A stretch of DNA of 35,491 nucleotides from Luteolibacter sp. (GCA_021298895.1 JAJTHK010000090.1:1-35491), one strand, 5' to 3'. Shown: positions 1 to 9,243, counted from the first letter of the stretch. Notes: generated by a model not told the origin, from the letters alone. Numbers and translations: made by a program.

Positions 1-50
1 ATGGAGCAGTTTTCGGGATTTGGGTGATGGCGCTTGCGACCGATGCATAA
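1..50 (+). CDS. possible 3' end of an upstream gene (truncated by window edge)
   Basis: The frame starting at base 3 is open from the window edge and ends at a TAA at 48-50. It reads GAVFGIWVMALATDA. A hydrophobic stretch followed by a short polar end is plausible for a C-terminus, perhaps of a membrane protein. Fifteen codons are too few to identify a family or to exclude chance. If real, it is convergent with the Nudix gene, and the gap between them is the structured stretch at 78-195. Confidence 0.25.
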   Translation, partial: GAVFGIWVMALATDA

Positions 51-77
51 TCAAAGGAGGTGTTCAAAATAGTACAA

Positions 78-195
78 GTAAAAAATTTGGTTTTTTACGC
101 ACGGACTTTTGGCAAACGGTCTAGACTGGTTTTTCCTACAGACCGCGTGAGTCCACTCGCGCAGTTGATCAGGGCGCGACTGGAGTCGCGCGGTC
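78..195. repeat. inverted repeats in a convergent intergenic gap
   Basis: Bases 78-85 and 91-98 form a perfect 8-bp A/T-rich inverted repeat (GTAAAAAA/TTTTTTAC). Bases 141-147 (GACCGCG) pair with 189-195 (CGCGGTC). Inside that, 174-181 (GCGCGACT) is the exact reverse complement of 184-191, with only 2 nt between. The last two pairings overlap by three bases, so they compete. The stretch holds no convincing gene. It may be a transcription-end region for the flanking convergent genes, a REP-like palindrome, or a structured RNA. No U-tract follows the GC-rich stem on either strand, so a classic intrinsic terminator is not supported there. Confidence 0.4.
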
Positions 196-252
196 CATTT
201 TCTTTGGATACGGGGTCGTTTACATTTTTGCCATTTATCAGAAAAGCCGGAT

Positions 253-822
253 CTACGTGCTTTGATAAACCAACTGCTTGCTCCACTTTGCCACCATGCG
301 CATCATGGAGGGTTCGGTGGTGAGTGTTTTCACTCCATTCAATTTCACCCATCGCAGGTCGTGTGACTCTTCACTAACCGTAAAATCCAGGCAGCCGTTG
401 GCGCGGAGAACATAGCGGACATCGTAGTGAAAATGCGCAGGGTCTCCCTTGCGTTCTGGGATGAGGTGGATATCGATATCGAAAATACCTGAGCTAATGT
501 GAGTTAAATCTGTTAGACCGGATTCTTCTTCCGCCTCTTTCATCGCGACGCCAAGCACATCGCTTTCGCCATCGGCGTGACCACCTAACTGCAGCCATCG
601 ATCCAGTTTGCGATGATGCGTGAGCAAGACTTCACAGCCTGTTGCATTCACGACCCAAGCAGATCCGGTGATGTGGCCAGTCGCTAGAGAGCGCTCAAAA
701 CAACGAGGTTCCGATTTTACGAAGTTGGTGAATTCACGGATCACCTCTGCTTCTTCCGGATGACGCAGAGCGTATTCTGAAAGTTGGTTGAGAAGTGATT
801 GTCGATGCACGGGGCGGATCAT
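253..822 (-). CDS. Nudix hydrolase
   Basis: Predicted 189-residue soluble hydrolase of nucleoside-diphosphate-linked compounds; the substrate cannot be read from sequence. The Nudix box is visible as GGHADGES followed, at the usual spacing, by KEAEEESGL, which keeps the catalytic glutamates. The first consensus Glu appears as Ser if the box is registered on the second Gly, and the usual Arg is Lys. The preceding GHITGSAWVVN and LTHHRKLDRWLQLGG blocks are typical of a common bacterial Nudix subfamily with a helical N-terminal extension. The open frame runs further upstream, to 957, but that would overlap ppdK and include the ppdK terminator. The ATG at 822, just after that hairpin, is therefore chosen. 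No clear ribosome binding site precedes it. Confidence 0.85.
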   Translation of the reverse strand: MIRPVHRQSLLNQLSEYALRHPEEAEVIREFTNFVKSEPRCFERSLATGHITGSAWVVNATGCEVLLTHHRKLDRWLQLGGHADGESDVLGVAMKEAEEESGLTDLTHISSGIFDIDIHLIPERKGDPAHFHYDVRYVLRANGCLDFTVSEESHDLRWVKLNGVKTLTTEPSMMRMVAKWSKQLVYQST

Positions 823-834
823 GTTCAGGTATGA

Positions 835-880
835 TAAAAAAGCAAACCGCCTCTTCCAGAAATCTGAAAGAGGCGGTTTG
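835..880 (-). terminator. intrinsic terminator of ppdK
   Basis: Bases 844-855 and 868-879 form a perfect 12-bp GC-rich stem (AAACCGCCTCTT with its complement) around a 12-nt loop. On the minus strand it is followed by a run of T from 841 down to 836. It lies 40 nt beyond the ppdK stop codon and between ppdK and the Nudix start. Confidence 0.9.
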
Positions 881-919
881 TGATTTTGATGATTCGACGT
901 TTCAGAAACGTCGCTCTGA

Positions 920-3724
920 TTATTTCTTAGCAGCTGCCTTGGCTTGCTTTTCAGCAATGGCGGCTTGTGCTGCAGCGAGGCGGGCGACCGGCACGCGGTA
1001 AGGCGAGCAGGAAACGTAGGCGAGGCCGAGCTTGTGGCAGAAGGTCACGGAGTCTGGATCGCCACCGTGCTCACCGCAGATACCGAGTTTGATACCTGGT
1101 TTGGTTGCACGACCTTTGGCTACAGCGATTTCCATCAACTGGCCAACACCAGTGGTGTCGAGCGAAGCGAACGGGTTTTTCGGATAGATATCGTTTTCCT
1201 GATAGCTATTGAGGAAGGAGCCCATGTCGTCGCGGCTGACGCCGAGTGCGGTTTGGGTGAGGTCGTTGGTTCCAAACGAGAAGAACTCAGCGTGTTTGGC
1301 GATTTCATCTGCGGTGACCGCGCCACGTGGGACTTCGATCATGGTGCCGACGAGGTAGTCAAACTTGACGCCTTTAGCAGCTTTGACCTCTGCAGCAACG
1401 CGATGAATGATTTCAACTTGAAGTTCAAGCTCACGTGCGTAACCGACGAGTGGAACCATGACTTCAGGTTTCACTTTGATGCCTTTTTTCACGCATTCAG
1501 CCGCGGCTTCGAAGATGGCCTGTGCCTGCATCTCGGCGATTTCTGGATAGGAAATCGCAAGACGGCAACCACGGTGACCGAGCATTGGGTTGAACTCGTG
1601 CAGGTCGTGAACGCGTTGCATGATTTGCTCCACTTTCACGCCGAGTTTCTTCGCAAGACCGAGCTGTTGCTCTTTGCTGTGTGGAAGGAATTCATGGAGT
1701 GGTGGATCCAGAAGACGGATGGTCGCTGGCTTTCCTGCAAGTGCTTTGAAGATTCCAAAGAAATCTTTGCGCTGATGCGGAAGAAGTTTCTTAAGGGCTT
1801 TTTTACGATCCACCTCGGTGGTCGCGAGGATCATCTCACGCATCGAGTCGATACGATCACCTTCGAAGAACATGTGCTCGGTGCGGGTGAGGCCGATGCC
1901 TTCTGCGCCGAATGCAACTGCGTTCTGAACTTGCTCCGGAGTGTCAGCATTGGTGCGGACGCCCATGCGGGTGGCTTTGGAGCACCAGTCCATGAGTTGG
2001 ACGAAGTTTTTGTATTTCTCGGTAGCCTGTGAAGCCTTCTTGTTGAAGATGAGGCCGGTGATGATTTCGGAAGGCTCGGTAGCGAGCTCGCCGCCGTAGA
2101 CGGTTCCAGCAGTACCGTCGATGGAGAGGTAGTCACCTTCTTTGAAGGTTTTGCCACCGGCAGTAACGGTTTTCTTATTGTAATCCACTTCGACACCTGA
2201 GGCACCGCAGACGCAGACTTTGCCCATCTGACGAGCCACGAGAGCTGCGTGTGAGGAAACACCACCGCGTGAGGTAAGGATACCTTCGGCAGCGATCATA
2301 CCGCGAAGATCTTCCGGTGAGGTCTCAACACGAACGAGGAGAACTTTTTCACCGCGATGGGAAGCGGCTTCAGCGCGATCCGCATTGAGGTAGATTTTTC
2401 CAGAAGCAGCACCAGGACCGGCTGGGAGACCTTTGGCAATGATGGTCGCCTTCTTGGTCTGAGCAATGTCGAAGACAGGTGCGAGGAGCGCGTCGAGCTG
2501 ATCAGCAGGATTGCGCATCACGGCAGTTTCCCAATCGATGAGTTTTTCTTTCACCATGTCTGCAGCGAACTTCAGAGCGGCAGCGGCGGTGCGTTTGCCG
2601 TTACGGGTTTGAAGCATGAAAAGTTTACCTTCTTGGATGGTGAACTCAACGTCTTGAACATCACGGAAATGTTTCTCAAGAATCTGACGAACTTTCATCA
2701 GGTCTTTGAATGCGGCTGGAAGAGCTTTCTGCATACCTGAAACTGCATCCGGAGTGCGAACACCAGCAACCACGTCTTCGCCCTGAGCGTTAACGAGGAA
2801 TTCACCGTAGAGAACATTTTCACCGTTCGCTGGGTTACGTGTGAAAGCAACGCCGGAACCGGAGTTTGATCCAGTGTTTCCGAAGACCATCGCTTGCACG
2901 TTTACTGCGGTGCCCCATGCGGCTGGGATACCGTATTTGCGGCGATACACGATCGCGCGGTCATTCATCCATGAGCTGAACACGGCGCCAGCTGCTCCTT
3001 CGAGCTGCTCCCATGGATCTTCTGGGAAGCTGTGACCGGTGCGGTCTTTCACGAGTTTTTTGAAAAGGGCAACCATCGCCTTATTGTCTTCAGCCGTAAG
3101 CTCGGAATCGACGATGTCTTTTCCATACTTCTTGTGTTTGTAGGATTCGATCGTGTGCTCGAATGGCTCGTGATCTTCGTTCGCACGTTTCTGCACACCG
3201 AGAACAACGTCACCATACATCTGGATGAAACGGCGATAGCAATCCCATGCGAAACGCTCGTTCTTGGTTGCCTTGGATAGTGCTTCAACGGTCTTGTCGT
3301 TGAGGCCGAGGTTGAGGACGGTGTCCATCATGCCTGGCATCGAGTCACGAGCACCCGAGCGAACTGCTAGAAGAAGTGGGAAACCTTTTGAGTCACCGAA
3401 TTTGTAGCCCATGATTTTCTCCATGTTGGCAACACCTGCTTCCATCTGCGAACGCAGAACTTTTGGATAGGTTTTCTTGTGATCGTAGTAATAGGTGCAA
3501 ACCTCTGTGGTAATTGTGAAACCTGCTGGAACGGGAAGACCGATCAAGGTCATCTCTGCAAGGTTGGCTCCTTTACCTCCGAGTAGGGCTTTCATTTTGC
3601 CGTGTCCATCGGCTTTACCTGCGCCCCAGGTGTAAACGTATTTGGTTTCTCTAGCGGAGGATTTCTTCGCAGCGGATTTCTTCGCGACCGGTTTCTTGGT
3701 AGCTGGCTTCTTCTTAGTTGGCAT
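920..3724 (-). CDS. ppdK: pyruvate, phosphate dikinase
   Basis: Cytoplasmic enzyme interconverting pyruvate + ATP + phosphate with phosphoenolpyruvate + AMP + pyrophosphate, linking glycolysis and gluconeogenesis. The length of 934 residues is slightly above the usual 870-890. The N-terminal nucleotide-binding domain shows [11 protein letters not shown] (about 48-58) and [15 protein letters not shown] (about 121-135). The central phosphohistidine loop [15 protein letters not shown] places the swivelling histidine near residue 492. The C-terminal PEP domain contains [10 protein letters not shown] with the catalytic cysteine near residue 883. The extra length is a Lys/Ala-rich N-terminal tail (first 25 residues, KK-x-A repeats) and a short Lys/Ala C-terminal tail. 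Both resemble bacterial histone-like tails and are unusual for this enzyme. The ATG is preceded by an A/T-rich leader without an evident Shine-Dalgarno sequence. Confidence 0.97.
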   Translation of the reverse strand: MPTKKKPATKKPVAKKSAAKKSSARETKYVYTWGAGKADGHGKMKALLGGKGANLAEMTLIGLPVPAGFTITTEVCTYYYDHKKTYPKVLRSQMEAGVANMEKIMGYKFGDSKGFPLLLAVRSGARDSMPGMMDTVLNLGLNDKTVEALSKATKNERFAWDCYRRFIQMYGDVVLGVQKRANEDHEPFEHTIESYKHKKYGKDIVDSELTAEDNKAMVALFKKLVKDRTGHSFPEDPWEQLEGAAGAVFSSWMNDRAIVYRRKYGIPAAWGTAVNVQAMVFGNTGSNSGSGVAFTRNPANGENVLYGEFLVNAQGEDVVAGVRTPDAVSGMQKALPAAFKDLMKVRQILEKHFRDVQDVEFTIQEGKLFMLQTRNGKRTAAAALKFAADMVKEKLIDWETAVMRNPADQLDALLAPVFDIAQTKKATIIAKGLPAGPGAASGKIYLNADRAEAASHRGEKVLLVRVETSPEDLRGMIAAEGILTSRGGVSSHAALVARQMGKVCVCGASGVEVDYNKKTVTAGGKTFKEGDYLSIDGTAGTVYGGELATEPSEIITGLIFNKKASQATEKYKNFVQLMDWCSKATRMGVRTNADTPEQVQNAVAFGAEGIGLTRTEHMFFEGDRIDSMREMILATTEVDRKKALKKLLPHQRKDFFGIFKALAGKPATIRLLDPPLHEFLPHSKEQQLGLAKKLGVKVEQIMQRVHDLHEFNPMLGHRGCRLAISYPEIAEMQAQAIFEAAAECVKKGIKVKPEVMVPLVGYARELELQVEIIHRVAAEVKAAKGVKFDYLVGTMIEVPRGAVTADEIAKHAEFFSFGTNDLTQTALGVSRDDMGSFLNSYQENDIYPKNPFASLDTTGVGQLMEIAVAKGRATKPGIKLGICGEHGGDPDSVTFCHKLGLAYVSCSPYRVPVARLAAAQAAIAEKQAKAAAKK

Positions 3725-3861
3725 CGTAATTATGATTGTCGGGTTGGATAGCGCACCTTGATAACACGAAACAGAAAGTCCCGAATGTCCTCGGCGCGGG
3801 GCGGCAGAATAGCTAGGGATGCCTTGGTGTCAATCGACCAATTACCTCTAAAAGAAGGAAT

Positions 3862-4707
3862 TCATAGACTCATCCGATAAGCCTGAAAAATCAGCCCCGG
3901 GACCAAGAAACACGCGCTGGTCAAAAGCTTGATATCGTTACATTCGAAACGATGAAAAGTGCGGTTCAAAACTTGAAGCAACGCAGCCGCCGTGAGGACA
4001 CAATAGAAATAAGGACGTGTCGTCTGACTTTCTGCCTGGCTGTCTGCCTGAACTGCGAAAACCAAAGCAGCGGCTCCCAATAAGGTCAGCGGCAAGGATA
4101 TTTGCCATTCATCAGGAAAGCGACTTTTCTGGTTTTGTTTAGACCGCATCCAATGCTCCACCGCCGCGGAGGCGATCGTGCAAAGCAATCCAAAGCAAAT
4201 GAATTCTCGCGATCTAAACAGCTCTAGGAGCCCCATAGAAGGCAGGTAAATATGTGCCATCATTGAAATCCCGAAGGCAAAGGCCAAACCTGCCAATATA
4301 TGTTTGGGATAAGATATCTGTCCTTCTGTTTCAGTCGCAAAATTGGCGAGAGCAAAATAGGCAGTGATGAATACCCCTAAAATAAGCAAGCGCGTATAAA
4401 TCGCCATCGGGAAAAAGATAATGATCAATAAGAGCGATAGAATGACGGCATAAATTGCAAATCGTGTCAGCCACTTGCGCATATCATGAAGTGGGTCATT
4501 CGGATCGGTAATCATCGCGCTCTTCAAAAGCTTGGTGGCAATCCTTGCCGACCATACCAACAAGCCCAAAACAACATATGCTTCCCATGGGTGGTAGTTA
4601 ACTCTCCAAGTCTTGGCTAAAAGAAATAGCCAAACGATCCCAATCAGCGGGGCATCGAATCCCAGCAGATAAATATTTCGCCACCATGGCTTTTGAATTC
4701 CCTCCAC
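3862..4707 (-). CDS. polytopic inner-membrane protein, unknown function
   Basis: 281 residues with about seven or eight hydrophobic segments, so an integral membrane protein. The N-terminal block LLGFDAPLIGIVWLFLLAK followed by LLVWSARIATKLL resembles a group of planctomycete/verrucomicrobial membrane proteins that look distantly like UbiA prenyltransferases. The Asp-rich prenyl-diphosphate motifs expected of UbiA are not evident. The only polar cluster near the second helix is DPNDPLHD, where a UbiA-like motif might sit. It follows the M48 peptidase gene by 67 nt on the same strand and could be cotranscribed with it. Enzymatic function is not assigned. Confidence 0.6.
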   Translation of the reverse strand: MEGIQKPWWRNIYLLGFDAPLIGIVWLFLLAKTWRVNYHPWEAYVVLGLLVWSARIATKLLKSAMITDPNDPLHDMRKWLTRFAIYAVILSLLLIIIFFPMAIYTRLLILGVFITAYFALANFATETEGQISYPKHILAGLAFAFGISMMAHIYLPSMGLLELFRSREFICFGLLCTIASAAVEHWMRSKQNQKSRFPDEWQISLPLTLLGAAALVFAVQADSQAESQTTRPYFYCVLTAAALLQVLNRTFHRFECNDIKLLTSACFLVPGLIFQAYRMSL

Positions 4708-4774
4708 ACCTGAAAGTTTCCAATGAAAGTTCGTAAACGCAAGCGCCGATACAGCTTATGTAACTGGATTTAGC

Positions 4775-6667
4775 TCAAGCTACCATCCGAACCATCTCGG
4801 GAATGGGTGCTCCAATCGCTTCCGCGGTAGCCCGTAACAATTCGATCTCCAAATCGTCGACCTTGCCATCATCGACAACGACTAATGAACAAAGGCGCAG
4901 GATCTGTTGTTTCACTAGGGGTGTGGAAGCATTGATTTGACTCAAAGCCTCTGCGACATGGCCCAGACCGACTTCGGTCTTATATGGCTCGCGCCCTGTG
5001 TGCTCACGGTATTCTTGAAATGCTTTATCTAACACCCCCTGCCCTCCTGAAATTTTTCCAAAGGCAGATAAAATATTCATGACCTCTGCTTCGAGTTCTA
5101 TGATTTTCCGGAATTTCATTTTAGGAACGGCGACCAATCCCAAACCAATTTCTACATGTCTGCGGATGACTTGCTGCAGCATAAACTCAAACATGTCGAT
5201 TTGTCCGTCCGCCTCGATCAACACTTGTGTCAGTGCAATAAATTCATGTGCTTCATCGACACTCATGCGCCTTAACCAAGCCAAGGAAAGATCCACCATG
5301 GTTAATTTTTCGACAGATTTTTTCTGCGCCAACTTTTCACTCCATTCAATCACTTCGCTAATTTGTAACGAATTATATCCACGAGAGATTAAAACCTGCT
5401 GGACTGCTTGGACATCGTGCTGATTCTGCCCGATCAATAATCCCAGCAACAACGATTTGGCCTGATCTTTGGAGAAATTACCGCTTTCATTTCCTATCAA
5501 TTCATCTGTCTTACTGAGTTCAGGCACTTCGGAATCGTCATCCATGCCAACGGATGAATCACTCTCAACTTCTTCTTGAACCTGACCAGCAAAGCCCATC
5601 GCTCCATAAAACTCCTGCTGACTTTTCACAGGTTTCGCTTCCAACATCACACCATTCCAACTCGGATCGATCGCTTTAATTCGCTGACTGAGAGGCGGAT
5701 GAGTTGCCATCAATGAACTCAAGCTGCTACCAGCAAAAAACATGTGTCGGGCTTCTGCAGCCGCAGGCGCAATGATGTGGCCGTGCTCTGCAAAACCACC
5801 GATCTTTTTCAACGCTCCCGATATTCCATCTGGCAATCGAGTAAACTGTACGGCCGAGGCATCTGCCAAGAATTCACGTTGCCGTGAAATCGCAGCTTGG
5901 ATCATGCGTGCAAAAAGAACTCCAACTGATCCAACCAACCAAAGAACCAACCCTGCGGCTAATATGGCAATAATCAAACCGCCACCATTTTTTGAATTTC
6001 GTGAACCACGGAAATGCCGCAGCGATTCCAGAAGAAAGCGACCTATGACTGAAACCATCACCAATCCAAAAATCCATCCCATCAGGCGGATATTCAGTTT
6101 CATGTCACCATTGAGAATGTGACTGAACTCATGCGCGATCACACCTTGTAGCTCCGAACGATTCAAGCGCTCCAGAGTTCCACGGGTCACTCCTATCACT
6201 GCGTTGGCAGGATCTGTTCCCGCAGCAAATGCATTGATTCCAGGCTCTTCATCCATGATCCACACCTCTGGAATCGGAACTCCTGAAGCGATCGCCATTT
6301 CTTCCACCACATTCAACAATCGTCGCTCATAATGATTCCTCGTATCCGGCTCAACGAGTCTACCTCCCAAATTTTCCGCCACCACTTTTCCACCACCTGA
6401 AAGTTGTGAAAGCTTCGTGAGGCTACCAATAAAAATCACACCTCCAACTAAAACCGTGGTCCATAACAACAGCTCAGGATTCCAAAGACCTAACTGACTA
6501 ACTTCTGTCGCAACATAGATACTATGTTGATCAGGGCTACTCATTTGCAAGGCGATCGTAGCGCAGACATAAATCACCAAGATCACGCCGATGACAGCCA
6601 GCGCAAACCACAAGACCAGCAAGCGGCTGGATTTTCTAGCACGTTCTTGTGCCTCGAAAAAGTTCAT
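4775..6667 (-). CDS. M48 (HtpX-like) membrane metallopeptidase with C-terminal TerB-like domain
   Basis: 630 residues. Two N-terminal transmembrane helices (about 15-40 and 68-85) precede a zinc peptidase domain with HEFSH at 179-183. The third zinc ligand is Glu265 in REFLADASAV. A Gly-rich loop and another pair of helices lie between 195 and 255, as in HtpX. Residues from about 400 onward form an acidic helical region ending in a domain with EADGQIDMFEF and DDGKVDDLEIELL, typical of TerB-like modules that sense or bind metal. The family degrades misfolded membrane proteins. The fusion to TerB is known from larger M48 proteins but less common than plain HtpX. It lies 22 nt after lemA on the same strand, so the two form an operon. 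Confidence 0.9.
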   Translation of the reverse strand: MNFFEAQERARKSSRLLVLWFALAVIGVILVIYVCATIALQMSSPDQHSIYVATEVSQLGLWNPELLLWTTVLVGGVIFIGSLTKLSQLSGGGKVVAENLGGRLVEPDTRNHYERRLLNVVEEMAIASGVPIPEVWIMDEEPGINAFAAGTDPANAVIGVTRGTLERLNRSELQGVIAHEFSHILNGDMKLNIRLMGWIFGLVMVSVIGRFLLESLRHFRGSRNSKNGGGLIIAILAAGLVLWLVGSVGVLFARMIQAAISRQREFLADASAVQFTRLPDGISGALKKIGGFAEHGHIIAPAAAEARHMFFAGSSLSSLMATHPPLSQRIKAIDPSWNGVMLEAKPVKSQQEFYGAMGFAGQVQEEVESDSSVGMDDDSEVPELSKTDELIGNESGNFSKDQAKSLLLGLLIGQNQHDVQAVQQVLISRGYNSLQISEVIEWSEKLAQKKSVEKLTMVDLSLAWLRRMSVDEAHEFIALTQVLIEADGQIDMFEFMLQQVIRRHVEIGLGLVAVPKMKFRKIIELEAEVMNILSAFGKISGGQGVLDKAFQEYREHTGREPYKTEVGLGHVAEALSQINASTPLVKQQILRLCSLVVVDDGKVDDLEIELLRATAEAIGAPIPEMVRMVA

Positions 6668-6689
6668 CGGCGTGTAAATCTATGTGAGT

Positions 6690-7298
6690 TCAGAATTGAA
6701 CTTTTGGAGCAACGCGCTCAGCGGATGCTTCGATTTCAAACAATGCCGCTTCTTGGAACGAAAATATTCCTGCGACGATATTGTTAGGAAAAACCTCACG
6801 CTTGTTGTTAAATGCCAAAACCGAATCATTGTATGCTTGGCGTGCGAAAGCGACCTTGTTCTCTGTCGTTGTGAGTTCTTCGGTCAACTGCATCATGTTC
6901 TGATTTGCTTTGAGATCTGGATAAGCTTCAGAAACCGCGAACAAGCGGCCCATCATTCCGGTGAGTCCCGCATCAGCATGGCTTAGTTGGCTCAGCGCGG
7001 CTGCACTTCCTGGATTAGCCGCAGCAGCCTCACGCGCCGTAGACGCCGAATTTCTAGCTGCAATGACTGCCTCAAGTGTTTCGCGCTCATGACTCATGTA
7101 AGCTTTGGCGGTTTCGACCAAATTCGGAATCAAATCATAGCGGCGCTTCAACTGCACATCGATTTGCGAAAATGCATTTTTATACATGTTACGCAACTGC
7201 ACGAGGCCGTTATAGACAACCATCACAAAAATACCGATGATTGCTAACAATCCAATGATGACAATAAGGATGATAAATATACTGGGACCCGCACTCAT
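6690..7298 (-). CDS. lemA: LemA family protein
   Basis: 202 residues: one N-terminal transmembrane helix (about 7-29), then a long coiled helical domain with the family signature VQLKRRYDLIPNLVE at about 48-62 and AARNSAS at about 79-85. The protein is anchored in the inner membrane with the helical bundle outside. LemA genes are commonly paired with M48/HtpX peptidases, as here with a 22-nt gap, and the product is thought to assist or regulate that peptidase. The molecular role is not settled. The start is the only ATG that includes the complete membrane helix. Confidence 0.93.
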   Translation of the reverse strand: MSAGPSIFIILIVIIGLLAIIGIFVMVVYNGLVQLRNMYKNAFSQIDVQLKRRYDLIPNLVETAKAYMSHERETLEAVIAARNSASTAREAAAANPGSAAALSQLSHADAGLTGMMGRLFAVSEAYPDLKANQNMMQLTEELTTTENKVAFARQAYNDSVLAFNNKREVFPNNIVAGIFSFQEAALFEIEASAERVAPKVQF

Positions 7299-7336
7299 GA
7301 TGGTCTGTTGTTTAATCCAATCAGAATTCGATTGCT

Positions 7337-7363
7337 ATGATAAAATGATAATAATTTAGTCAA
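7337..7363 (-). promoter_or_regulatory. candidate sigma-70 promoter for lemA-M48
   Basis: On the minus strand TTGACT (7363-7358) is followed after 15 nt by TATCAT (7342-7337), about 39 nt upstream of the lemA ATG. Both boxes are five-of-six matches, but the spacer is shorter than the usual 17 nt. The -35 box abuts the stop codon of the upstream repeat protein. Confidence 0.4.
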
Positions 7364-7364
7364 C

Positions 7365-8732
7365 TTAGCGCCCACGTCCACGTCCACCACCCCACATGGA
7401 TTTACCGCTGAGAAGACGCTCTTTCATTTCAGCAGAAATCGAATCCGTCGAATTGATGTAATCCGTAGCCGCCGCTTTATCTTCCTGCATCCAGCGTGCA
7501 GCAACGATACCTGTAGAGCGGTTACGAGATCCTTCATCACTAATCATTCCTGCGACTTCAACAAGCTCTGCAGGTGTACTCGTACGATTGCTCCAAATGT
7601 AGCTTTCCGCCGCGCGATCTTTTACCTCAGGTGTCGTTTGGGTTTTGATGAAATTCAGCGCAGCCGCCGAATCCGCAGATGCCCACACTGGCATCACCTC
7701 ACGCATCGACTCACGCTTCGCTGCATCATCCAATGAATTCAACCAAGTCATCGAGCCTTGCACATCCGTCTTGGCATAATTTTTGGCAACCATAGGCACG
7801 GCATCCGCACGGGCTTCAAGATCGGTCATTTTTCCCAACTCAGCAGCTGCTAATGCTGGATTACTACTGGCAAGCCCCTCGACGGCGGCAGACATCGCTG
7901 CAGCACGATCTCCTTCCGGAAGGCCCGCAACCCAAGACGCAGCTTCATTGAAATCTTTCTTCGCCCACTGCTTAGCAATACTTTGATAGGCTTCACCTCG
8001 TGCATCCTCTTTCATCTCTCCAGCCATGCTTGCAGCTTTGATGGGATCGGTCTTTGCTACTTCAGAAACCACCGTGCTCATCGCAGCTGAACTATTACTC
8101 GCTAAACCCGATGCCCAAGCCATGGCTCCTGCTGGATCCTGCTTCGCCCACTCACCTGCAATGATTTCAGCCGGCCCTTGCGTACCCATACCGCCTCGAC
8201 CCGCGCCACCCATCATATTCATCATCGCGAATTGAGCGGGATTCTCAGAATAATATTTAGCCGCATTCACTGGATCCGTACTTGCCCAACCTTGCAGGAC
8301 AGTCGGTCTAACAAACGCACCACCGAATCCCATGGTATCGGTGTAAGCCATAGCAGCTGTCGGATCGACTTCCGCCCATTTTCCAAAAAGCAGCACTCCG
8401 GCAAGAATGCGTTCATTGAATGGCAGTGCTTCAAGCTTATCCGCCTCTGAAGAAAATTGCGCCGGGCTGAGATTGGTATAAAAATCTAACAATGATTGAA
8501 TTCGATTGCTCTGACCAGGCTGACGGTAGATATCATCCAAACTACGAACTTTCTTATCATCCTTGGAATCGCGTGAGGAATCCAAACTTCCGCGATCCGA
8601 ACCACGAGTGCGCATTTGATTTTCAATGGTAGAGATGTCGGATTCGGCTCCACCTCCAGAATTCCCGACCCCAAAGCCCACACCCAAACCAATTGCCAGC
8701 GCAGCACCAGGAAGTAATAAATTTGTTTTCAT
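7365..8732 (-). CDS. exported helical-repeat protein (degenerate WAxxDPxxA repeats)
   Basis: 455 residues. A hydrophobic N-terminus (MKTNLLLPGAALAIGLGVGFG) acts as signal peptide or membrane anchor. It is followed by a Gly/Ser/Asp-rich linker, then about nine degenerate repeats of roughly 28-38 residues. Their core reads small-x-x-W-A-x-x-D-P-x-x-A-hydrophobic; examples are GKWAEVDPTAAMAY, QGWASTDPVNAAKYY, GEWAKQDPAGAMAW and KQWAKKDFNEAASW. The protein ends in GGGRGRGR. It is probably an alpha-solenoid outside the cytoplasm, a type frequent in Verrucomicrobiota with no known function. The frame extends upstream to 8774, but the extended -10 at 8789-8781 would start transcription near there, so the ATG at 8732 is preferred. 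Confidence 0.75.
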   Translation of the reverse strand: MKTNLLLPGAALAIGLGVGFGVGNSGGGAESDISTIENQMRTRGSDRGSLDSSRDSKDDKKVRSLDDIYRQPGQSNRIQSLLDFYTNLSPAQFSSEADKLEALPFNERILAGVLLFGKWAEVDPTAAMAYTDTMGFGGAFVRPTVLQGWASTDPVNAAKYYSENPAQFAMMNMMGGAGRGGMGTQGPAEIIAGEWAKQDPAGAMAWASGLASNSSAAMSTVVSEVAKTDPIKAASMAGEMKEDARGEAYQSIAKQWAKKDFNEAASWVAGLPEGDRAAAMSAAVEGLASSNPALAAAELGKMTDLEARADAVPMVAKNYAKTDVQGSMTWLNSLDDAAKRESMREVMPVWASADSAAALNFIKTQTTPEVKDRAAESYIWSNRTSTPAELVEVAGMISDEGSRNRSTGIVAARWMQEDKAAATDYINSTDSISAEMKERLLSGKSMWGGGRGRGR

Positions 8733-8780
8733 ATGATACGTCTTAAACACCGAATCATTCCGAATGTTGCGCAAATATGA

Positions 8781-8789
8781 ATTATAGCA
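8781..8789 (-). promoter_or_regulatory. extended -10 promoter element of the repeat-protein gene
   Basis: The minus strand reads TGCTATAAT, a perfect -10 hexamer with the TG extension. Its predicted transcription start is near 8774, giving a leader of about 40 nt to the ATG at 8732. No good -35 is visible because the region upstream is the rpsI terminator, which fits an extended -10 promoter. Confidence 0.55.
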
Positions 8790-8792
8790 AAA

Positions 8793-8824
8793 GAAAAAAG
8801 CCGCATCGTGTGATGCGGCTTTTG
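8793..8824 (-). terminator. intrinsic terminator of rplM-rpsI
   Basis: A perfect 9-bp stem AGCCGCATC/GATGCGGCT (8799-8807 with 8812-8820) encloses a 4-nt loop. On the minus strand it is followed by six T and more pyrimidines. It lies 28 nt beyond the rpsI stop. A short T-run on the + side makes it weakly bidirectional. Confidence 0.9.
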
Positions 8825-8847
8825 TGAAAATTGACTCGAAAGTGAAA

Positions 8848-9243
8848 TTAACGTTTCGAGAACTGGAAGCGGGCGCGCGCGCCTGGCTGACCTGGCTTCT
8901 TGCGCTCTTTCATGCGTGGGTCACGGGTAAGGAAACCTTCTGGCTTCACCAAACCACGGTTCGCTGGGTCAACTTTGGTGAGAGCGCGGGAGATCGCATG
9001 GCGAATTGCAATCGCTTGTGCGTTTTTGCCACCACCTTTGACGATGACTTGCACGTCAAACTTGTTGACCATGTTTACCACTTGGAAAGGAGCGATAACT
9101 GCATTCTGAAGATCGATCGTAGGAAAGTATTCTTCAAAGGAGAGACCGTTGATGGTCATTTCTCCGGAACCTTCGGTGACCCGTGCGTGGGCAACAGCGG
9201 TTTTGCGGCGTCCGGTGGAACTATGAGTGACAGTAGCTGGCAT
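8848..9243 (-). CDS. rpsI: 30S ribosomal protein S9
   Basis: 131 residues, the usual length. It begins with a short extension and then the conserved STGRRKTAVAHARV. It ends in a basic tail RFQFSKR, matching the S9 C-terminus that reaches the P-site tRNA. It follows rplM by 20 nt, the near-universal L13-S9 order, and is closed by the hairpin at 8793-8824. Confidence 0.98.
   Translation of the reverse strand: MPATVTHSSTGRRKTAVAHARVTEGSGEMTINGLSFEEYFPTIDLQNAVIAPFQVVNMVNKFDVQVIVKGGGKNAQAIAIRHAISRALTKVDPANRGLVKPEGFLTRDPRMKERKKPGQPGARARFQFSKR

Noticed and set aside
60-323. 87-codon + strand frame with AGGAGG before its GTG
   Set aside because: The purine run directly touches the start codon with no spacing, and the frame overlaps the well supported Nudix 3' end.
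944-2032. 362-codon + strand frame
   Set aside because: Lies antisense to ppdK and reads as low-quality protein rich in Phe, His and Asp; a shadow of a conserved gene.
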